DNA of 64,000 nucleotides from CAZCDS01 sp964497585 (GCA_964497585.1 CAZCDS010000002.1:1-64000), one strand, 5' to 3'; counted from the first letter of the stretch, positions 28,000-37,631 are shown. Notes: generated by a model from the letters alone, not told the origin. Numbers and translations are program-made.

Positions 28000-28902
28000 T
28001 CATCGCATTTTGACTTTCGGAATCCCTTTGAACTTGTCATGATTGATTTTTTTGATTCGTTCCCCGGCCTTCTTCCCCCAGGGGCCTTGGGGATCGGCTT
28101 TCGCGACAAGCCTGAACACTTTGAGCCCGGCTGGCACTTTTCCGCATTTCACCAGTGCTTCACCCAGCCAATATTGGCCCTCCAGATAATCGGGATCTAT
28201 TTTCACGGCCTTCTTCAAGGATTTAACCGCCTCTTTGCACCGCCCCATCTCAAGCTTCACGACTCCAATTCGCGCGTGTGCATCTTTGAAGTTGGGCTGG
28301 ATCTTCGTCGCCTTGAGGTAGTAGCTGACAGCCAGGGGATAGAGCTTCTTCGCCTCGAAACAGAACCCAAGATTATACAATGCGTTAACGTTGTCCTTCC
28401 GGAGCTTTAATGCTTTTTCGTAGCTTTCAATGGCCTTGTCGGTTTGGTTGTCGTTGAAATAGGCGATTCCCAGGTTGTAATAGGCCTTCTCCGGGGTGGC
28501 GTACGAGGCGTCCCCAATGCACTTCTTGAATTCCGCGATCGCCTTCTTGAAATCATGCTTGACAAGATAGAGCGTCCCAAGATTGTTTCGTGCCTCGGTG
28601 AGTCTCGGGTTCATTTTAAGGGCTTTCTTGTACTGAGCGAGCGCTCTGTCGTAATCCCCCCTCCGCTGATATGCGAGTCCGAGAGCATGTTCGATGTCCT
28701 CATTGGACTGATCCAGGGACTGGGCTTCGAGAAGCTCCTTGAGGGCCTGGGGCGTCTTGCCCTGGTGCAGATAGGTTAGGCCTGCATCGTAGTGGATCTG
28801 GACCTTCTTCTTGAGGTCCGGGGAAGTGCCGGACGTTTGAGGGATGCAGCCCCACAAGAGGAAAAGGGCGATACAAAGTCCGAGGAGTCTACCGCTGCGC
28901 AT
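28000..28902 (-). CDS. TPR lipoprotein
   Basis: 300-residue protein with a lipoprotein signal (GRLLGLCIALFLLWGC, lipobox LWGC) and about seven tetratricopeptide repeats, for example GLAYQRRGDYDRALAQYKKA and NLGIAYFNDNQTDKAIESYE. The layout resembles PilF/PilW-type pilotins or other outer-membrane assembly lipoproteins, but with more repeats, and no pilus secretin is in the window. It is 120 bases downstream of the kinase fusion on the same strand. Membrane location and TPR fold are well supported; the partner is unknown. Confidence 0.9.
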   Translation of the reverse strand: MRSGRLLGLCIALFLLWGCIPQTSGTSPDLKKKVQIHYDAGLTYLHQGKTPQALKELLEAQSLDQSNEDIEHALGLAYQRRGDYDRALAQYKKALKMNPRLTEARNNLGTLYLVKHDFKKAIAEFKKCIGDASYATPEKAYYNLGIAYFNDNQTDKAIESYEKALKLRKDNVNALYNLGFCFEAKKLYPLAVSYYLKATKIQPNFKDAHARIGVVKLEMGRCKEAVKSLKKAVKIDPDYLEGQYWLGEALVKCGKVPAGLKVFRLVAKADPQGPWGKKAGERIKKINHDKFKGIPKVKMR

Positions 28903-29022
28903 GGGAAATTCTCTCCAAGGTTGGCTCCTGTTCGGTTGTCACGATCCTTGACAACGACCTGCTTGGAACAACCGCGTTGCATCTCGCGGGAGGCCACGCG
29001 CCGGGGAGTTGCCTGTCGGTCA

Positions 29023-30594
29023 TCAGCTCCGACAGATCAGCTCTCTCACGATTCTCTTCAGGAACGCGTTCGGATCGGTTGCTGAGTCCCATGGCCAACG
29101 GTAGGCCGTTTCATCCGGGGCAAGTGATTCGAACATCTCCTTTTGCTTGAGGAAGATATCCCATCTCCCGTCCGAGGGATCGTTCCCTCGGCTCATTCGC
29201 TCCAGCAACCTGTGCCGAGCCACGTCGTCAGGACACGTGCAATCGATGATGTGAAAGCGAGCCCCGAATCGAGCAGCAAGCTCGCGTGCACAAACACGAT
29301 GTGTGCGACGCATGAACGACGCGTCCAGGATTGCCGATCGCCCGCCAGAGAGAGACCGCTCGGCCTCCTTGAGGAGCGCTTCATACGTGCGCTCCGTCGC
29401 ATTCGCTCTATAGATCCCTGACGCGTACTTGTCAAGCCGATGCTCACTCGGATCGACGCGGTAAAGTCTTTTTCGGACAATATCGGACCGAACAGGGTCA
29501 ATCCCCAGGCGTTTGCCAAGTAGCGAGGCGATATGGCTTTTTCCCGTCCCCGTGAGCCCTGTTGTGATGACAAGCGCGGGAGGAGGAGGACTGAGCAACG
29601 CTCGCGAAAGATCGAAATAGTGGCGGGCAGCCGATCTCGCCAGTTCCTTCTTGTCCCTGGACACCTCCGGTTCGTCGAGGGTGAACCCTTCGACCTTCCC
29701 CCGCACAAAAGCCCGGTAGGACTTGTAGAACCCAAGGACTCTCTCGATCTCTTCGTCGCCGGATGCGGTGACATAATCGCCCGCGGCCTGGCGGGCATAA
29801 GCAGGGTACCCCTGGAAATCGAAGTCCATCAAAAGGAAGCCCAGGTCCGACGCGGTGTCTCCATAACGGAACCGATCGTTGAACTCGATACAGTCGATGA
29901 GAATGATCCCGTTCAGAATAAGCACGTGATCGAGATGAAGGTCCCCATGACAGTCGCGGATGAACCCGCGGCGTACGCGCCGGCGCAACAGCTTCTTGTG
30001 CGCCCCCAGGAATTCCGTTGAGACGCGTGAAATCTCCTCGTAGGTCGTCTCATCGATCGTACGACCGATGTACGGGGCCGTTTGCTCGAAGTTCTCCTTC
30101 ACGTTTTGCGCGATCACCTCCAGAGACCCGTAGCTTGCGATGTGAGGATCCGTGGGGGCCTGCGCATGCAAGTGAGCCACCCGCGCGGCCACCCGTCCTA
30201 CAATGTCCGGGGTGACCTCGTCTCGGTCCAACATGTTTGTCAGGGTGCGATCATCAGGGAGCCGCGTCATGAGCACCGCGTAATCGATTTCCCGCCCTCG
30301 GCGGAAGAGGTTAATCCCGGACGGCCCTTCGTGGATCGGGACCACCTCCAGATAGACTCCCTCGGAGAATCGCGAGTTGAGGTCAACTTCTCGTTGGCAG
30401 AAGTACTTGCGTTTTTCCGACGTAGTGAAGTCCAGGAACCCGAAAGAGACGGGCTTCTTGATCTTGTAGACCAGCTCGCCCGCGATGAAGACAACGGATA
30501 TGTGCGTCTGTACGACCTGAACGGAATCCGGTCTGTGAGGATACGCTTCGGGATCGCTCAGGGATCCGATCAGACGGTCCAGGTATGTACTCAT
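29023..30594 (-). CDS. Fusion of an APH-like kinase and an AAA_33/polynucleotide-kinase-like domain
   Basis: 523 residues in two domains. The N-terminal one (about 1-300) is aminoglycoside-phosphotransferase-like, with Lys in LVYKIKKPVSFG, catalytic loop CHGDLHLDHV (216-225) and metal-binding ILIDCIEFND. The Asn usual after HGDLHxx is His here, as in other members of this fused family. The C-terminal one (about 340-523) has a P-loop GLTGTGKS and the lid-type segment RLLERMSRGNDPSD of gluconate-kinase-like or zeta-toxin-like kinases. The family is annotated as a bifunctional kinase, but its substrates are not known. The ATG overlaps the rlmN stop (ATGA), so it is coupled to rlmN. Confidence 0.88.
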   Translation of the reverse strand: MSTYLDRLIGSLSDPEAYPHRPDSVQVVQTHISVVFIAGELVYKIKKPVSFGFLDFTTSEKRKYFCQREVDLNSRFSEGVYLEVVPIHEGPSGINLFRRGREIDYAVLMTRLPDDRTLTNMLDRDEVTPDIVGRVAARVAHLHAQAPTDPHIASYGSLEVIAQNVKENFEQTAPYIGRTIDETTYEEISRVSTEFLGAHKKLLRRRVRRGFIRDCHGDLHLDHVLILNGIILIDCIEFNDRFRYGDTASDLGFLLMDFDFQGYPAYARQAAGDYVTASGDEEIERVLGFYKSYRAFVRGKVEGFTLDEPEVSRDKKELARSAARHYFDLSRALLSPPPPALVITTGLTGTGKSHIASLLGKRLGIDPVRSDIVRKRLYRVDPSEHRLDKYASGIYRANATERTYEALLKEAERSLSGGRSAILDASFMRRTHRVCARELAARFGARFHIIDCTCPDDVARHRLLERMSRGNDPSDGRWDIFLKQKEMFESLAPDETAYRWPWDSATDPNAFLKRIVRELICRS

Positions 30595-31784
30595 GATGGC
30601 GCAATCGTCCGTGCTGCCAATTGACCGCACGCCGCAGATATGTCCGCACCCCGGGATTTTCGCACGATGGCCATGAGGGACCGGGACATGAGGATTTCTT
30701 GAAAGCGCAAGACCCGCTCCGCAGGCGGCGGTCGCCATGATCCGGCCCCCCCCTCATTCAGGGCGATCAGGTTCACCTTGGCCCGGATCGGGTTGAGGAG
30801 CCGCACAAGCTGCCGGGCATCAGCGTCGGAGTCGTTGAATCCGTCAGCAAGCACGTACTCGACGGTAATCCTGTCTCTCCGGGGCAAAGGGTAATTCTTG
30901 AGCGCTTCGATGAGTTCCGCTATGGGGTAGCGCCGATTGACCGGCATGATTCGGTTCCGCTGCTCATCGGTTACCACGTTGAGGCTGACCGCCAACTTGA
31001 CCCGGACCTCCTGCCCCAGCATCCGGATCTCCGGCACGAGGCCGCACGTCGAAACAGTCAGCCGACGCCAGGAAATCTGAGGGCCGTTGGGATGACAGAA
31101 TATCCGGACCGCATTGACCGTGTTGCGGAAGTTCGCCAGAGGCTCTCCCATGCCCATGAAAACCACGTTGGTTATACGGCTGTCCGGGAGTTCCCGGCGA
31201 ACCGTGAGGAGCTGCGAGACGATCTCGCCCGTGGAGAGATCTCTCCTCAGGCCGATCTGCGCGGTACGACACATCCGGCACCCCATTGCACACCCAACCT
31301 GCGTTGAAACGCAGAGCGTGTCGTGGTCGTCCTCTGGAATCAGGACCGTCTCGATGTGCAGCCCGTCGTCAAGTGCCAGCAGGAATTTGCAGGATCCGTC
31401 TTCCGAACGCACCGCGGTCACAATCGTCGGAAAGCTGACAGAAGCCCTCTCGGAAAGCTCCTGACGAAGTACCTTGGAGAGATTGGTCATCTCCACAAAA
31501 GAATCCTTCAGGCCCTGGTGTATCCACTTCATCACCTGGGTCGCCCGAAAACGTTCCTGTCCCAGGCCGGTGAAAAAGTCTTCCAGTTCCGGGTGAGTCA
31601 TGCCGATGAGGTCGGGCCTTTCGGCTGGGTCCTGCCCCGTAACGGGCCTGGATTCCCTGCGCGCACCGGCATCGAGTGCACGCGTAAGGCTTTGCGGGCC
31701 GTCCCGAGTCGAAGAGGCGCTCCGGCGGTCACCAGCTTCAAGCGGTGCAGCACGGAGCGGATTTATGTCTTGCGGTTTGGTCAT
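30591..31784 (-). CDS. rlmN: 23S rRNA A2503 / tRNA A37 C2-methyltransferase
   Basis: Radical SAM methyltransferase. The 397-residue protein binds its 4Fe-4S cluster with Cys165, 169 and 172 (GCAMGCRMC). It has MGMGEPL for SAM binding, and the two mechanistic cysteines in VSTCGLVP and SAACGQL. About 50 basic, low-complexity residues precede the family start, longer than usual. The ATG at 31784 lies one base past the ndk stop, so the pair is cotranscribed. RlmN modification tunes translational accuracy at the peptidyl-transferase centre. Confidence 0.95.
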   Translation of the reverse strand: MTKPQDINPLRAAPLEAGDRRSASSTRDGPQSLTRALDAGARRESRPVTGQDPAERPDLIGMTHPELEDFFTGLGQERFRATQVMKWIHQGLKDSFVEMTNLSKVLRQELSERASVSFPTIVTAVRSEDGSCKFLLALDDGLHIETVLIPEDDHDTLCVSTQVGCAMGCRMCRTAQIGLRRDLSTGEIVSQLLTVRRELPDSRITNVVFMGMGEPLANFRNTVNAVRIFCHPNGPQISWRRLTVSTCGLVPEIRMLGQEVRVKLAVSLNVVTDEQRNRIMPVNRRYPIAELIEALKNYPLPRRDRITVEYVLADGFNDSDADARQLVRLLNPIRAKVNLIALNEGGAGSWRPPPAERVLRFQEILMSRSLMAIVRKSRGADISAACGQLAARTIAPS

Positions 31785-31785
31785 G

Positions 31786-32199
31786 TTAGCAGATTTCCGT
31801 CTGACTAAAGAAGTACCCGATCTCGAACTGGGCGCTCTGGTCCGAGTCCGACCCGTGGACGATGTTGTTCTGCTTGCTACCGGCCCATCGCTTGCGAATG
31901 GTGCCCTCATCGGCTTCAGCTGGGTCGGTTGCGCCCATGATTGCTCGGTTACGATTGATCACGTCCTCTCCTTCGAGGACCATGACGACCACCGGCCCGG
32001 AGATCATGAAATCGACCAGTTCGTCAAAAAAGGGGCGCTCCTTATGGACGTAATAGAAGCCCTGGGCCTCGGCCTTGCTGAGCTTCACCATTTTCATGGC
32101 CGCGATTCGGAACCCTTCCTGCTCGAATACCCGAATCACTTCACCTATCAGGTTCTTGGATACTGCGTCCGGTTTTATTATAGACAATGTTCTCTGCAT
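31786..32199 (-). CDS. ndk: Nucleoside diphosphate kinase
   Basis: Transfers gamma-phosphate between nucleotides through a phosphohistidine. The 137-residue protein has RTLSIIKPDAV at the start and the active-site His in NIVHGSDS. GGAGAG precedes the ATG. It heads the minus run ndk-rlmN-kinase fusion-TPR lipoprotein-purH-purE. Residues before the active site (RKRWAGSKQN) differ from the usual RADFG pattern but keep the length. Confidence 0.97.
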   Translation of the reverse strand: MQRTLSIIKPDAVSKNLIGEVIRVFEQEGFRIAAMKMVKLSKAEAQGFYYVHKERPFFDELVDFMISGPVVVMVLEGEDVINRNRAIMGATDPAEADEGTIRKRWAGSKQNNIVHGSDSDQSAQFEIGYFFSQTEIC

Positions 32200-32591
32200 T
32201 CCGATCTCTCCTTTTGATCCGATATTCGAATCTCGGACCGACGGGTTGTCAGTCGAGCGCGGGGAAACGTCCGAGGCTTGTAATGAACTCTAAGGCCCGG
32301 AACATCCTTCGGCTCCCCAGCCGGTGTTCGGGAACTGGATCACTGGCAGACTCCAAGCGAGGGTCACCTCCAGCATGTGAGGTCACGCACTCACCGGAGT
32401 CCCTTTGTTCGAATACCCTGTGCCTCTCTTCGCGGGAACCGGGCCGGAAGCCCCTTCGCGTGAGATAGTGTTCTATATAGGAATCGACCACAAAATAAAA
32501 GAGCCTTCCCTGGGGCGTCCCGCTCGGATCTATTGAATTTCCGGGCCGAATAGGCTATAGCCACCTCCAATCTCCTGAAAGTGAGGCTCTT
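32200..32591. other. Divergent intergenic region
   Basis: About 390 bases between ndk (minus) and the nitroreductase-like gene (plus). An 80-codon minus frame exists but lacks a ribosome-binding site and any recognisable pattern. Promoters for both sides must lie here; one is proposed at 32533-32561. Confidence 0.5.
32533..32561 (+). promoter_or_regulatory. Promoter candidate for the nitroreductase-like gene
   Basis: TTGAAT, 17-base spacer, TATAGC, about 30 bases upstream of the start codon. Confidence 0.5.
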
Positions 32592-33284
32592 ATGACAATC
32601 ACTCGGATGCTTGTTCTGACGGTCTGTATCCTCGCCATGTCAGTAGGACCGCTGAATGGCCTGGCGGCTCAAACGGCGATAAAGCTGCCCTCGCCCGTAT
32701 TCAAGGGCCGAGTCTCGGTGGAAGCCGCGATCAAAGCCCGAACGAGCTCCCGAAGCTTCCGCAAGGCCCCCCTGACGCTCCAGCAGGTATCTCAGCTCCT
32801 CTGGGCCACCAACGGCGTGTTGCCGACCGATGCCATCACCGGCGCCACGCGCAAGGTGACTCCTTCGGCAGGTGGGCTCTACCCCATTGAAGCGTTCGTC
32901 TTGACCGGAAAGGGCACGGTCACTGGGCTGCCCGCGGGCGTGTACCAGTATGCGTCCGCCCCAAACTCCCTCAAGACGGTGGTACAGGGAGACAGGCGCT
33001 CTCTGCTTGCAAGTGCGGCGCTCTCTCAGATGTGGTTGGCCAGAGCACCCGTTGTCGTACTGATCGCGGGAGTGTTCGGACGGACTACGGGGAAATACGG
33101 AAACCGGGGAGTCAATTACGTCTTCATGGAAGCCGGCAATGCCAATCAGAACCTCTGTCTTCAGGCAGCGGCACTGGGCCTTCGGTCGGGTACGGTGGGC
33201 GCGTTCGTCGATTCACAGGTTTCCAAGGCATTGAACCTCCCCGCTGGGGTTTCGCCGCTCCTCATCGTCGCGGTCGGCAAGTAG
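32592..33284 (+). CDS. Exported nitroreductase/SagB-type flavoprotein
   Basis: 230-residue protein with a Sec-type signal peptide (LVLTVCILAMSVGPLNGLAA, about residues 7-26) followed by a nitroreductase fold of the SagB/ThcOx branch: RTSSRSFRKAPLTLQQVSQLL, TPSAGGLYPIEAFV, EAGNANQNLCLQAAALGL. These residues line the FMN pocket in the family. A secreted member is unusual, since most are cytosolic, and no twin-arginine motif is seen. The reaction is unknown, probably an FMN-dependent oxidation or reduction in the periplasm. It lies on the same strand as the cyclase gene, about 100 bases upstream. Confidence 0.88.
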   Translation: MTITRMLVLTVCILAMSVGPLNGLAAQTAIKLPSPVFKGRVSVEAAIKARTSSRSFRKAPLTLQQVSQLLWATNGVLPTDAITGATRKVTPSAGGLYPIEAFVLTGKGTVTGLPAGVYQYASAPNSLKTVVQGDRRSLLASAALSQMWLARAPVVVLIAGVFGRTTGKYGNRGVNYVFMEAGNANQNLCLQAAALGLRSGTVGAFVDSQVSKALNLPAGVSPLLIVAVGK

Positions 33285-33382
33285 GCCTGGAGGCGGGGAC
33301 GTGTCGGGACAAGTCCTGTGATCCGGCCCGTAAGGTCAAGCGAATCCTCGTTTGGCATCACCTGTGGGTTGTTTGATCGCGT

Positions 33383-35038
33383 ATGGATATCAGGCCATCC
33401 AGACGGTTCTTAGCAGGTGTGGAAAGTATGAGAGAGGGATCCAGCCCAATCGGTGAGCAAAAAACCGGAGCGGATGACGAGGCGCCTCTGTGCTTCAGGT
33501 TCTCCTTCTCCTGGATGGTTGTCCTTATCAATGTGGGAACGAACCTGATCGGTTTTTTCGTCGTGCAGCTGCTCTTTCGTTATGCAAATCTGCTCCAGGA
33601 GGGCTCCGCGGCTTCCGCGCTGGAGCGCAGGGCAACCTTCGGAGTCCTTGCTCTACTCGTGCCTGCGGCAATCGTGGTGCTCTATTGGCTTGCCGGCCCG
33701 GTCACGCGGGCAGTCGATCGCATCAAGCACAACAGGACCGTACCTCCCCTTGCACTCGACAAAGCGCGGCGCAGAGTGCTAAACCTCCCCTTACTCGCCG
33801 CACTGATGAATCTGGTGGCTTGGCTCATTCCCGCGATCACCTTCCCTCTCGTGCTCTGGCTCCAGTATCCCGGGTCCTTTTCGACGTTATTCGTCTATAT
33901 CTTGTACAATTTTTCCAATGCGCTGATGATCACCCTGCTGGCCTTCGTCTTCCTGGAACAGCTTTGCCGCGGCGCGGTCATTCCAGTGTTGTTCCCGCAA
34001 GGGCGGATCCACGATCAGGAGGGGACGGCGGTGTTGACGATCAGGCACCGCCTGATGATCATGTACGCCGCGATCTGTCTGATACCGATGCTCCAGATCG
34101 CCCTCATCGTTCACGCTAATGCGTGCACCGCAGAATCCTGCGACAACCCCGTAAAGATACTGAAGAATCTCGAGTGGTTTGCAGCGGTCCTCTTCCTCTT
34201 CACATCCACGTACGGGTTGTGGCTCGCGATGCTCTTCTCCCATAAGCTCGCCAAGCCAGCCGAAGACATCATGGAGGTAACGGAGAAGATCCGGGCGGGA
34301 AACTACGATGCTCGGGTGACGGTAACGGGAAACGATGAGATCGGATACCTCGGGGACAGCGTCAATGACATGGCGAGGGGGCTGAAAGAGAAGGAACGGA
34401 TCCGCAAGATACTTGACCTATTCACGAGCCCCGAGATAAGCCGGGAGATACTCTCGGGCCGGACTTTCGAGGGAGCCGAATCCCGGCGCGTTACCTTGCT
34501 TTTCTCAGACTTACGTGGGTTTACAACGATGGCGGAGCAGCTCCCTCCTGAGGAAGTCCTCGATTCGATCAATGGCTATTTTCGAGCGATGAGCGCAGCG
34601 ATCATTGAACACGGGGGCATTATCCTCCAGTACGTGGGTGATGAAATCGAGGCTGTCTTTGGGGCGCCGTTAGACGATCCGAACCATGCCGATCACGCAG
34701 TTTCCGCGGCTCTGGCCATGCGAGCCAGGCTGGAGTCGCTCAATCAGGAGAGGGCTGAAGAAGACCAGGCCCCATTTCACCATGGGATAGGCATACACAC
34801 GGGAACCGCATTGTCCGGTATCGTGGGAAGCGACCGCAAGATTTCCTATGCGATGGTAGGCGATACGGTGAACATCGCATCGAGGATCCAGGAACTAAAC
34901 AAGCAAATGGAAACGGATGCTCTCATCAGCGGAGAGACCTACAGATCCCTTACCGTTGACTGTGAAGTCGTGGGCCCTCTGACCGTCAAGGTGGAGGGAA
35001 AGACCCGGAGCGTTGAAGTGTTCCAGCTCGTCGGCTAG
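33383..35038 (+). CDS. Membrane adenylate/guanylate cyclase with HAMP domain
   Basis: 551-residue class III nucleotide cyclase. About six membrane segments fill residues 45-295, followed by a HAMP linker (LAKPAEDIMEVTEKIRAGNY, NDEIGYLGDSVNDM) and the catalytic domain from about 365. Metal-binding Asp residues are in LFSDLRGFTTM and YVGDEIEAVFGAP; the segment AMVGDTVNIASRIQ has the conserved Asn/Arg. The usual GDG before the second Asp reads GDE, as in many bacterial members of this subclass. It makes cAMP or, less likely, cGMP in response to an unknown membrane signal. An ATG at 33428 is an alternative start. Confidence 0.93.
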   Translation: MDIRPSRRFLAGVESMREGSSPIGEQKTGADDEAPLCFRFSFSWMVVLINVGTNLIGFFVVQLLFRYANLLQEGSAASALERRATFGVLALLVPAAIVVLYWLAGPVTRAVDRIKHNRTVPPLALDKARRRVLNLPLLAALMNLVAWLIPAITFPLVLWLQYPGSFSTLFVYILYNFSNALMITLLAFVFLEQLCRGAVIPVLFPQGRIHDQEGTAVLTIRHRLMIMYAAICLIPMLQIALIVHANACTAESCDNPVKILKNLEWFAAVLFLFTSTYGLWLAMLFSHKLAKPAEDIMEVTEKIRAGNYDARVTVTGNDEIGYLGDSVNDMARGLKEKERIRKILDLFTSPEISREILSGRTFEGAESRRVTLLFSDLRGFTTMAEQLPPEEVLDSINGYFRAMSAAIIEHGGIILQYVGDEIEAVFGAPLDDPNHADHAVSAALAMRARLESLNQERAEEDQAPFHHGIGIHTGTALSGIVGSDRKISYAMVGDTVNIASRIQELNKQMETDALISGETYRSLTVDCEVVGPLTVKVEGKTRSVEVFQLVG

Positions 35039-35145
35039 ACCGGGCGTCCCAATTCGCGCGTCCCCTGAATGCTCGAGCATCTAGGGACACGATTGTGGGG
35101 CGTCACCGGAAAATGGCGTCTGTTCCTTGCGCGGCGTGATTCTCC

Positions 35146-35174
35146 TTGACATTACTTGCACAAACCGTTAATTT
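35146..35174 (+). promoter_or_regulatory. Promoter candidate for hppA
   Basis: Perfect TTGACA, 17-base spacer, TAATTT, about 60 bases upstream of the hppA start in an AT-rich patch. The -10 box is weak; a TACGAT a little downstream is an alternative. Confidence 0.45.
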
Positions 35175-35236
35175 GCTACGATACGATCGTCTTTTCCCCC
35201 AAAAAATAAGGTGTTATTTTACAAGGAGGTAGGTGG

Positions 35237-37324
35237 ATGGACTGGGTGGTTTATATCGCACTCATCTGCGGAGCTGCAGGAGTAGCGTACAGCCTCATTA
35301 CCGCAGGCTGGGTTTTCAAGCAGGATGCAGGTACCAAGGAGATGCAGGACATCTCCAGCTATGTCGCGGAAGGCGCCATGGCGTACCTGACCCGCCAGTA
35401 TAAGGTGGTCGCACTCATCGCGATCATTATCGTTATTATCCTCTTCTTTGCTCTTGGCCTGATGCCGGCCCTCGGATTTATCATCGGACTGGTCGGTTCA
35501 GCCCTTGCAGGCTTTCTCGGCATGAAGGTTTCGGTCAATGCCAACGTGCGCGTTGCCGCGGCTGCCGGGAAGGGGTTGCCCCAGGCAATGCAGGTCGCGT
35601 TCAAGGGCGGATCGGTCACCGGCATTGTGGTCACCGGTCTGGCTCTCCTCGGCGTGTCGGGGTTCTTCCTCATCGCACGGTCGTATAATCCGGACCCCCA
35701 TGCACTCTTCAGCGCCCTGGTCGGCTTGGGATTTGGCAGCTCTTTGATGAGCGTCTTCGCTCGTGTGGGTGGTGGTATCTACACGAAGGCCGCCGACGTC
35801 GGGGCCGACCTTGTCGGTAAGGTTGAAGCCGATCTTCCGGAAGACGATCCTCGCAACGCGGGCGTGATCGCGGACAACGTGGGCGACAACGTGGGCGACT
35901 GCGCAGGTATGGCCGCTGACCTGTACGAAACGTACACTGTTACGATCGTTGCCGCGATGCTCCTTGGGAATTCGATCTACGGCATGGCCACCCCCGCGTT
36001 CTACCTACCGCTCTTCATCGGAGGCGTGGCAATCATCGCGTCCATCATCGGCACCTTCTTCGTCCGGTTGAGTAAGACCAAGGATGAGAAGGACCTGTAC
36101 ATCATGGGCTCGCTGTACAAAGGGATGGCCGTTTCAGGCATCCTTGCGGCGATCTTTTTCTACTTCGTCGCGTTGAAGCTGCCGCTTGGCGCGCCCGGAC
36201 AAGGCGGGTACGTGATAACCGCAGGTGCCGTATTCTGGATGGCTCTACTCGGGCTCGTTCTCACCGGCCTGATTGTTATCATCACCGAGTTCTTCACGGG
36301 GATGTACGGTCCGGTGAAGTATGTCGCCAACGCGAGCACCACTGGCCACGGGACCAACATCATCGCGGGACTCGCCATCGGTATGATGTCCACGGTACTG
36401 CCGATTCTCGTTTTGGGATTGGCCATCCTTACGGGATACTGGCTCGGAGGAGGGTTCTCCGGCAGTCCGGGCACGGGCCTCTACGGTATCGCGGTGACGG
36501 TCGTTTCGATGCTCTCCATGACCGGTATGGTCGTGGCGATCGACTCGTACGGGCCGATCACGGACAATGCCGGCGGCATCGCAGAGATGGCTGACCTGCC
36601 CGAAGAAGTGCGCAATCGTACCGACCCGCTCGATGCAGTCGGCAACACCACGAAAGCCGTCACCAAGGGGTATGCCATCGGTTCCGCGGCCTTGGCGGCT
36701 CTGGTGCTTTTCGCCGAGTACACCCGGGCCCTTGAGGCGCTCATGGGCAAGGGCATGGCCTTTGACCTCTCCAACCCGAAAATCCTCTTCGGGCTGCTCC
36801 TGGGTGGAATCATTCCCTATTTCTTCGCGGCTCTGACCATGCTGGCGGTCGGCAAGGCCGCCGGAGCCATTGTGGATGAAGTACGACGCCAGTTCCGTGA
36901 GATCAAAGGTCTCAGGGAAGGAGAGCCCGGAGTCAAGGCTGAATATGGCAAATGCGTGGATCTGGTCACTGCCGCTGCACAGAGGCAGATGGTTCTCCCC
37001 TCGCTCCTGCCGGTACTGATTCCCCTGATCGTTGCGTTCATACCTGGCCTTGGCAGGGAAGCGCTCGGCGGCATCCTCATCGGCAGTATCGTTGTGGGCC
37101 TCTTCCTCGCCATTGCCATGACCACGGGTGGCGCGACCTGGGATAACGCGAAGAAGTACATCGAGGACGGAAACCTCGGCGGTAAAGGGAGCGAAGCTCA
37201 CAAAGCGGCCGTTACCGGCGACACCGTTGGCGACCCGTACAAGGATACGGCAGGCCCGGCATTGAACCCGGTGATCAAGGTCGTCAACATGGTGGCTCTG
37301 CTGCTGGTTCCTTTTATTGTCTAA
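35237..37324 (+). CDS. hppA: Membrane H+-translocating pyrophosphatase
   Basis: Hydrolyses pyrophosphate and pumps protons out of the cytoplasm, saving energy from biosynthetic pyrophosphate. The 695-residue protein has about 16 membrane segments. The substrate-binding signatures are KAADVGADLVGKVEADLPED and DNVGDNVGDCAGMAADLYE, with a third acidic cluster near the end (TGDTVGDPYKDTAGPA). In VGNTTKAVTKG the Lys473 marks the potassium-independent class; potassium-dependent enzymes have Ala there. AAGGAGG precedes the ATG, and a strong terminator follows. Such pumps are common in energy-limited anaerobes such as syntrophs. Confidence 0.97.
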   Translation: MDWVVYIALICGAAGVAYSLITAGWVFKQDAGTKEMQDISSYVAEGAMAYLTRQYKVVALIAIIIVIILFFALGLMPALGFIIGLVGSALAGFLGMKVSVNANVRVAAAAGKGLPQAMQVAFKGGSVTGIVVTGLALLGVSGFFLIARSYNPDPHALFSALVGLGFGSSLMSVFARVGGGIYTKAADVGADLVGKVEADLPEDDPRNAGVIADNVGDNVGDCAGMAADLYETYTVTIVAAMLLGNSIYGMATPAFYLPLFIGGVAIIASIIGTFFVRLSKTKDEKDLYIMGSLYKGMAVSGILAAIFFYFVALKLPLGAPGQGGYVITAGAVFWMALLGLVLTGLIVIITEFFTGMYGPVKYVANASTTGHGTNIIAGLAIGMMSTVLPILVLGLAILTGYWLGGGFSGSPGTGLYGIAVTVVSMLSMTGMVVAIDSYGPITDNAGGIAEMADLPEEVRNRTDPLDAVGNTTKAVTKGYAIGSAALAALVLFAEYTRALEALMGKGMAFDLSNPKILFGLLLGGIIPYFFAALTMLAVGKAAGAIVDEVRRQFREIKGLREGEPGVKAEYGKCVDLVTAAAQRQMVLPSLLPVLIPLIVAFIPGLGREALGGILIGSIVVGLFLAIAMTTGGATWDNAKKYIEDGNLGGKGSEAHKAAVTGDTVGDPYKDTAGPALNPVIKVVNMVALLLVPFIV

Positions 37325-37363
37325 TATCGTTACCCGGTGAGTCAAACCGGGAACGCTCACATG

Positions 37364-37406
37364 AAAAAGCCCCTCGCTGCTTCCCATCGGAGGCGAGGGG
37401 CTTTTT
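37364..37406 (+). terminator. Rho-independent terminator of hppA
   Basis: Stem GCCCCTCGC/GCGAGGGGC with a 15-base loop, extended by A5 and T5 on either side. The symmetric A and T runs could let it act in both directions, also for the minus-strand gene ending at 37632. Confidence 0.93.
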
Positions 37407-37631
37407 GCATGGGGATGCAGCAAGATGGCGCCTCTTGATTGCCCGGAAATCAACGCGCATTCCCAGGAGTAGGATTCTCCCCTGAGGCACCGCGTGGCGA
37501 CACGAGGTCATTGCAGGAAAGCCTTCTTGATGAGAAGGGTATTGACTCGATGGAACGACGCGGAGTGAGCCGCTTGTGCCTCCGCAACCCAGACACCGGA
37601 GAGTCTGGGCCCGGTCAACCCGGCAACGGGA

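Noticed and set aside
32249..32491. 80-codon minus frame upstream of ndk
   Set aside because: No ribosome-binding site and no recognisable protein pattern; it spans the likely ndk promoter.
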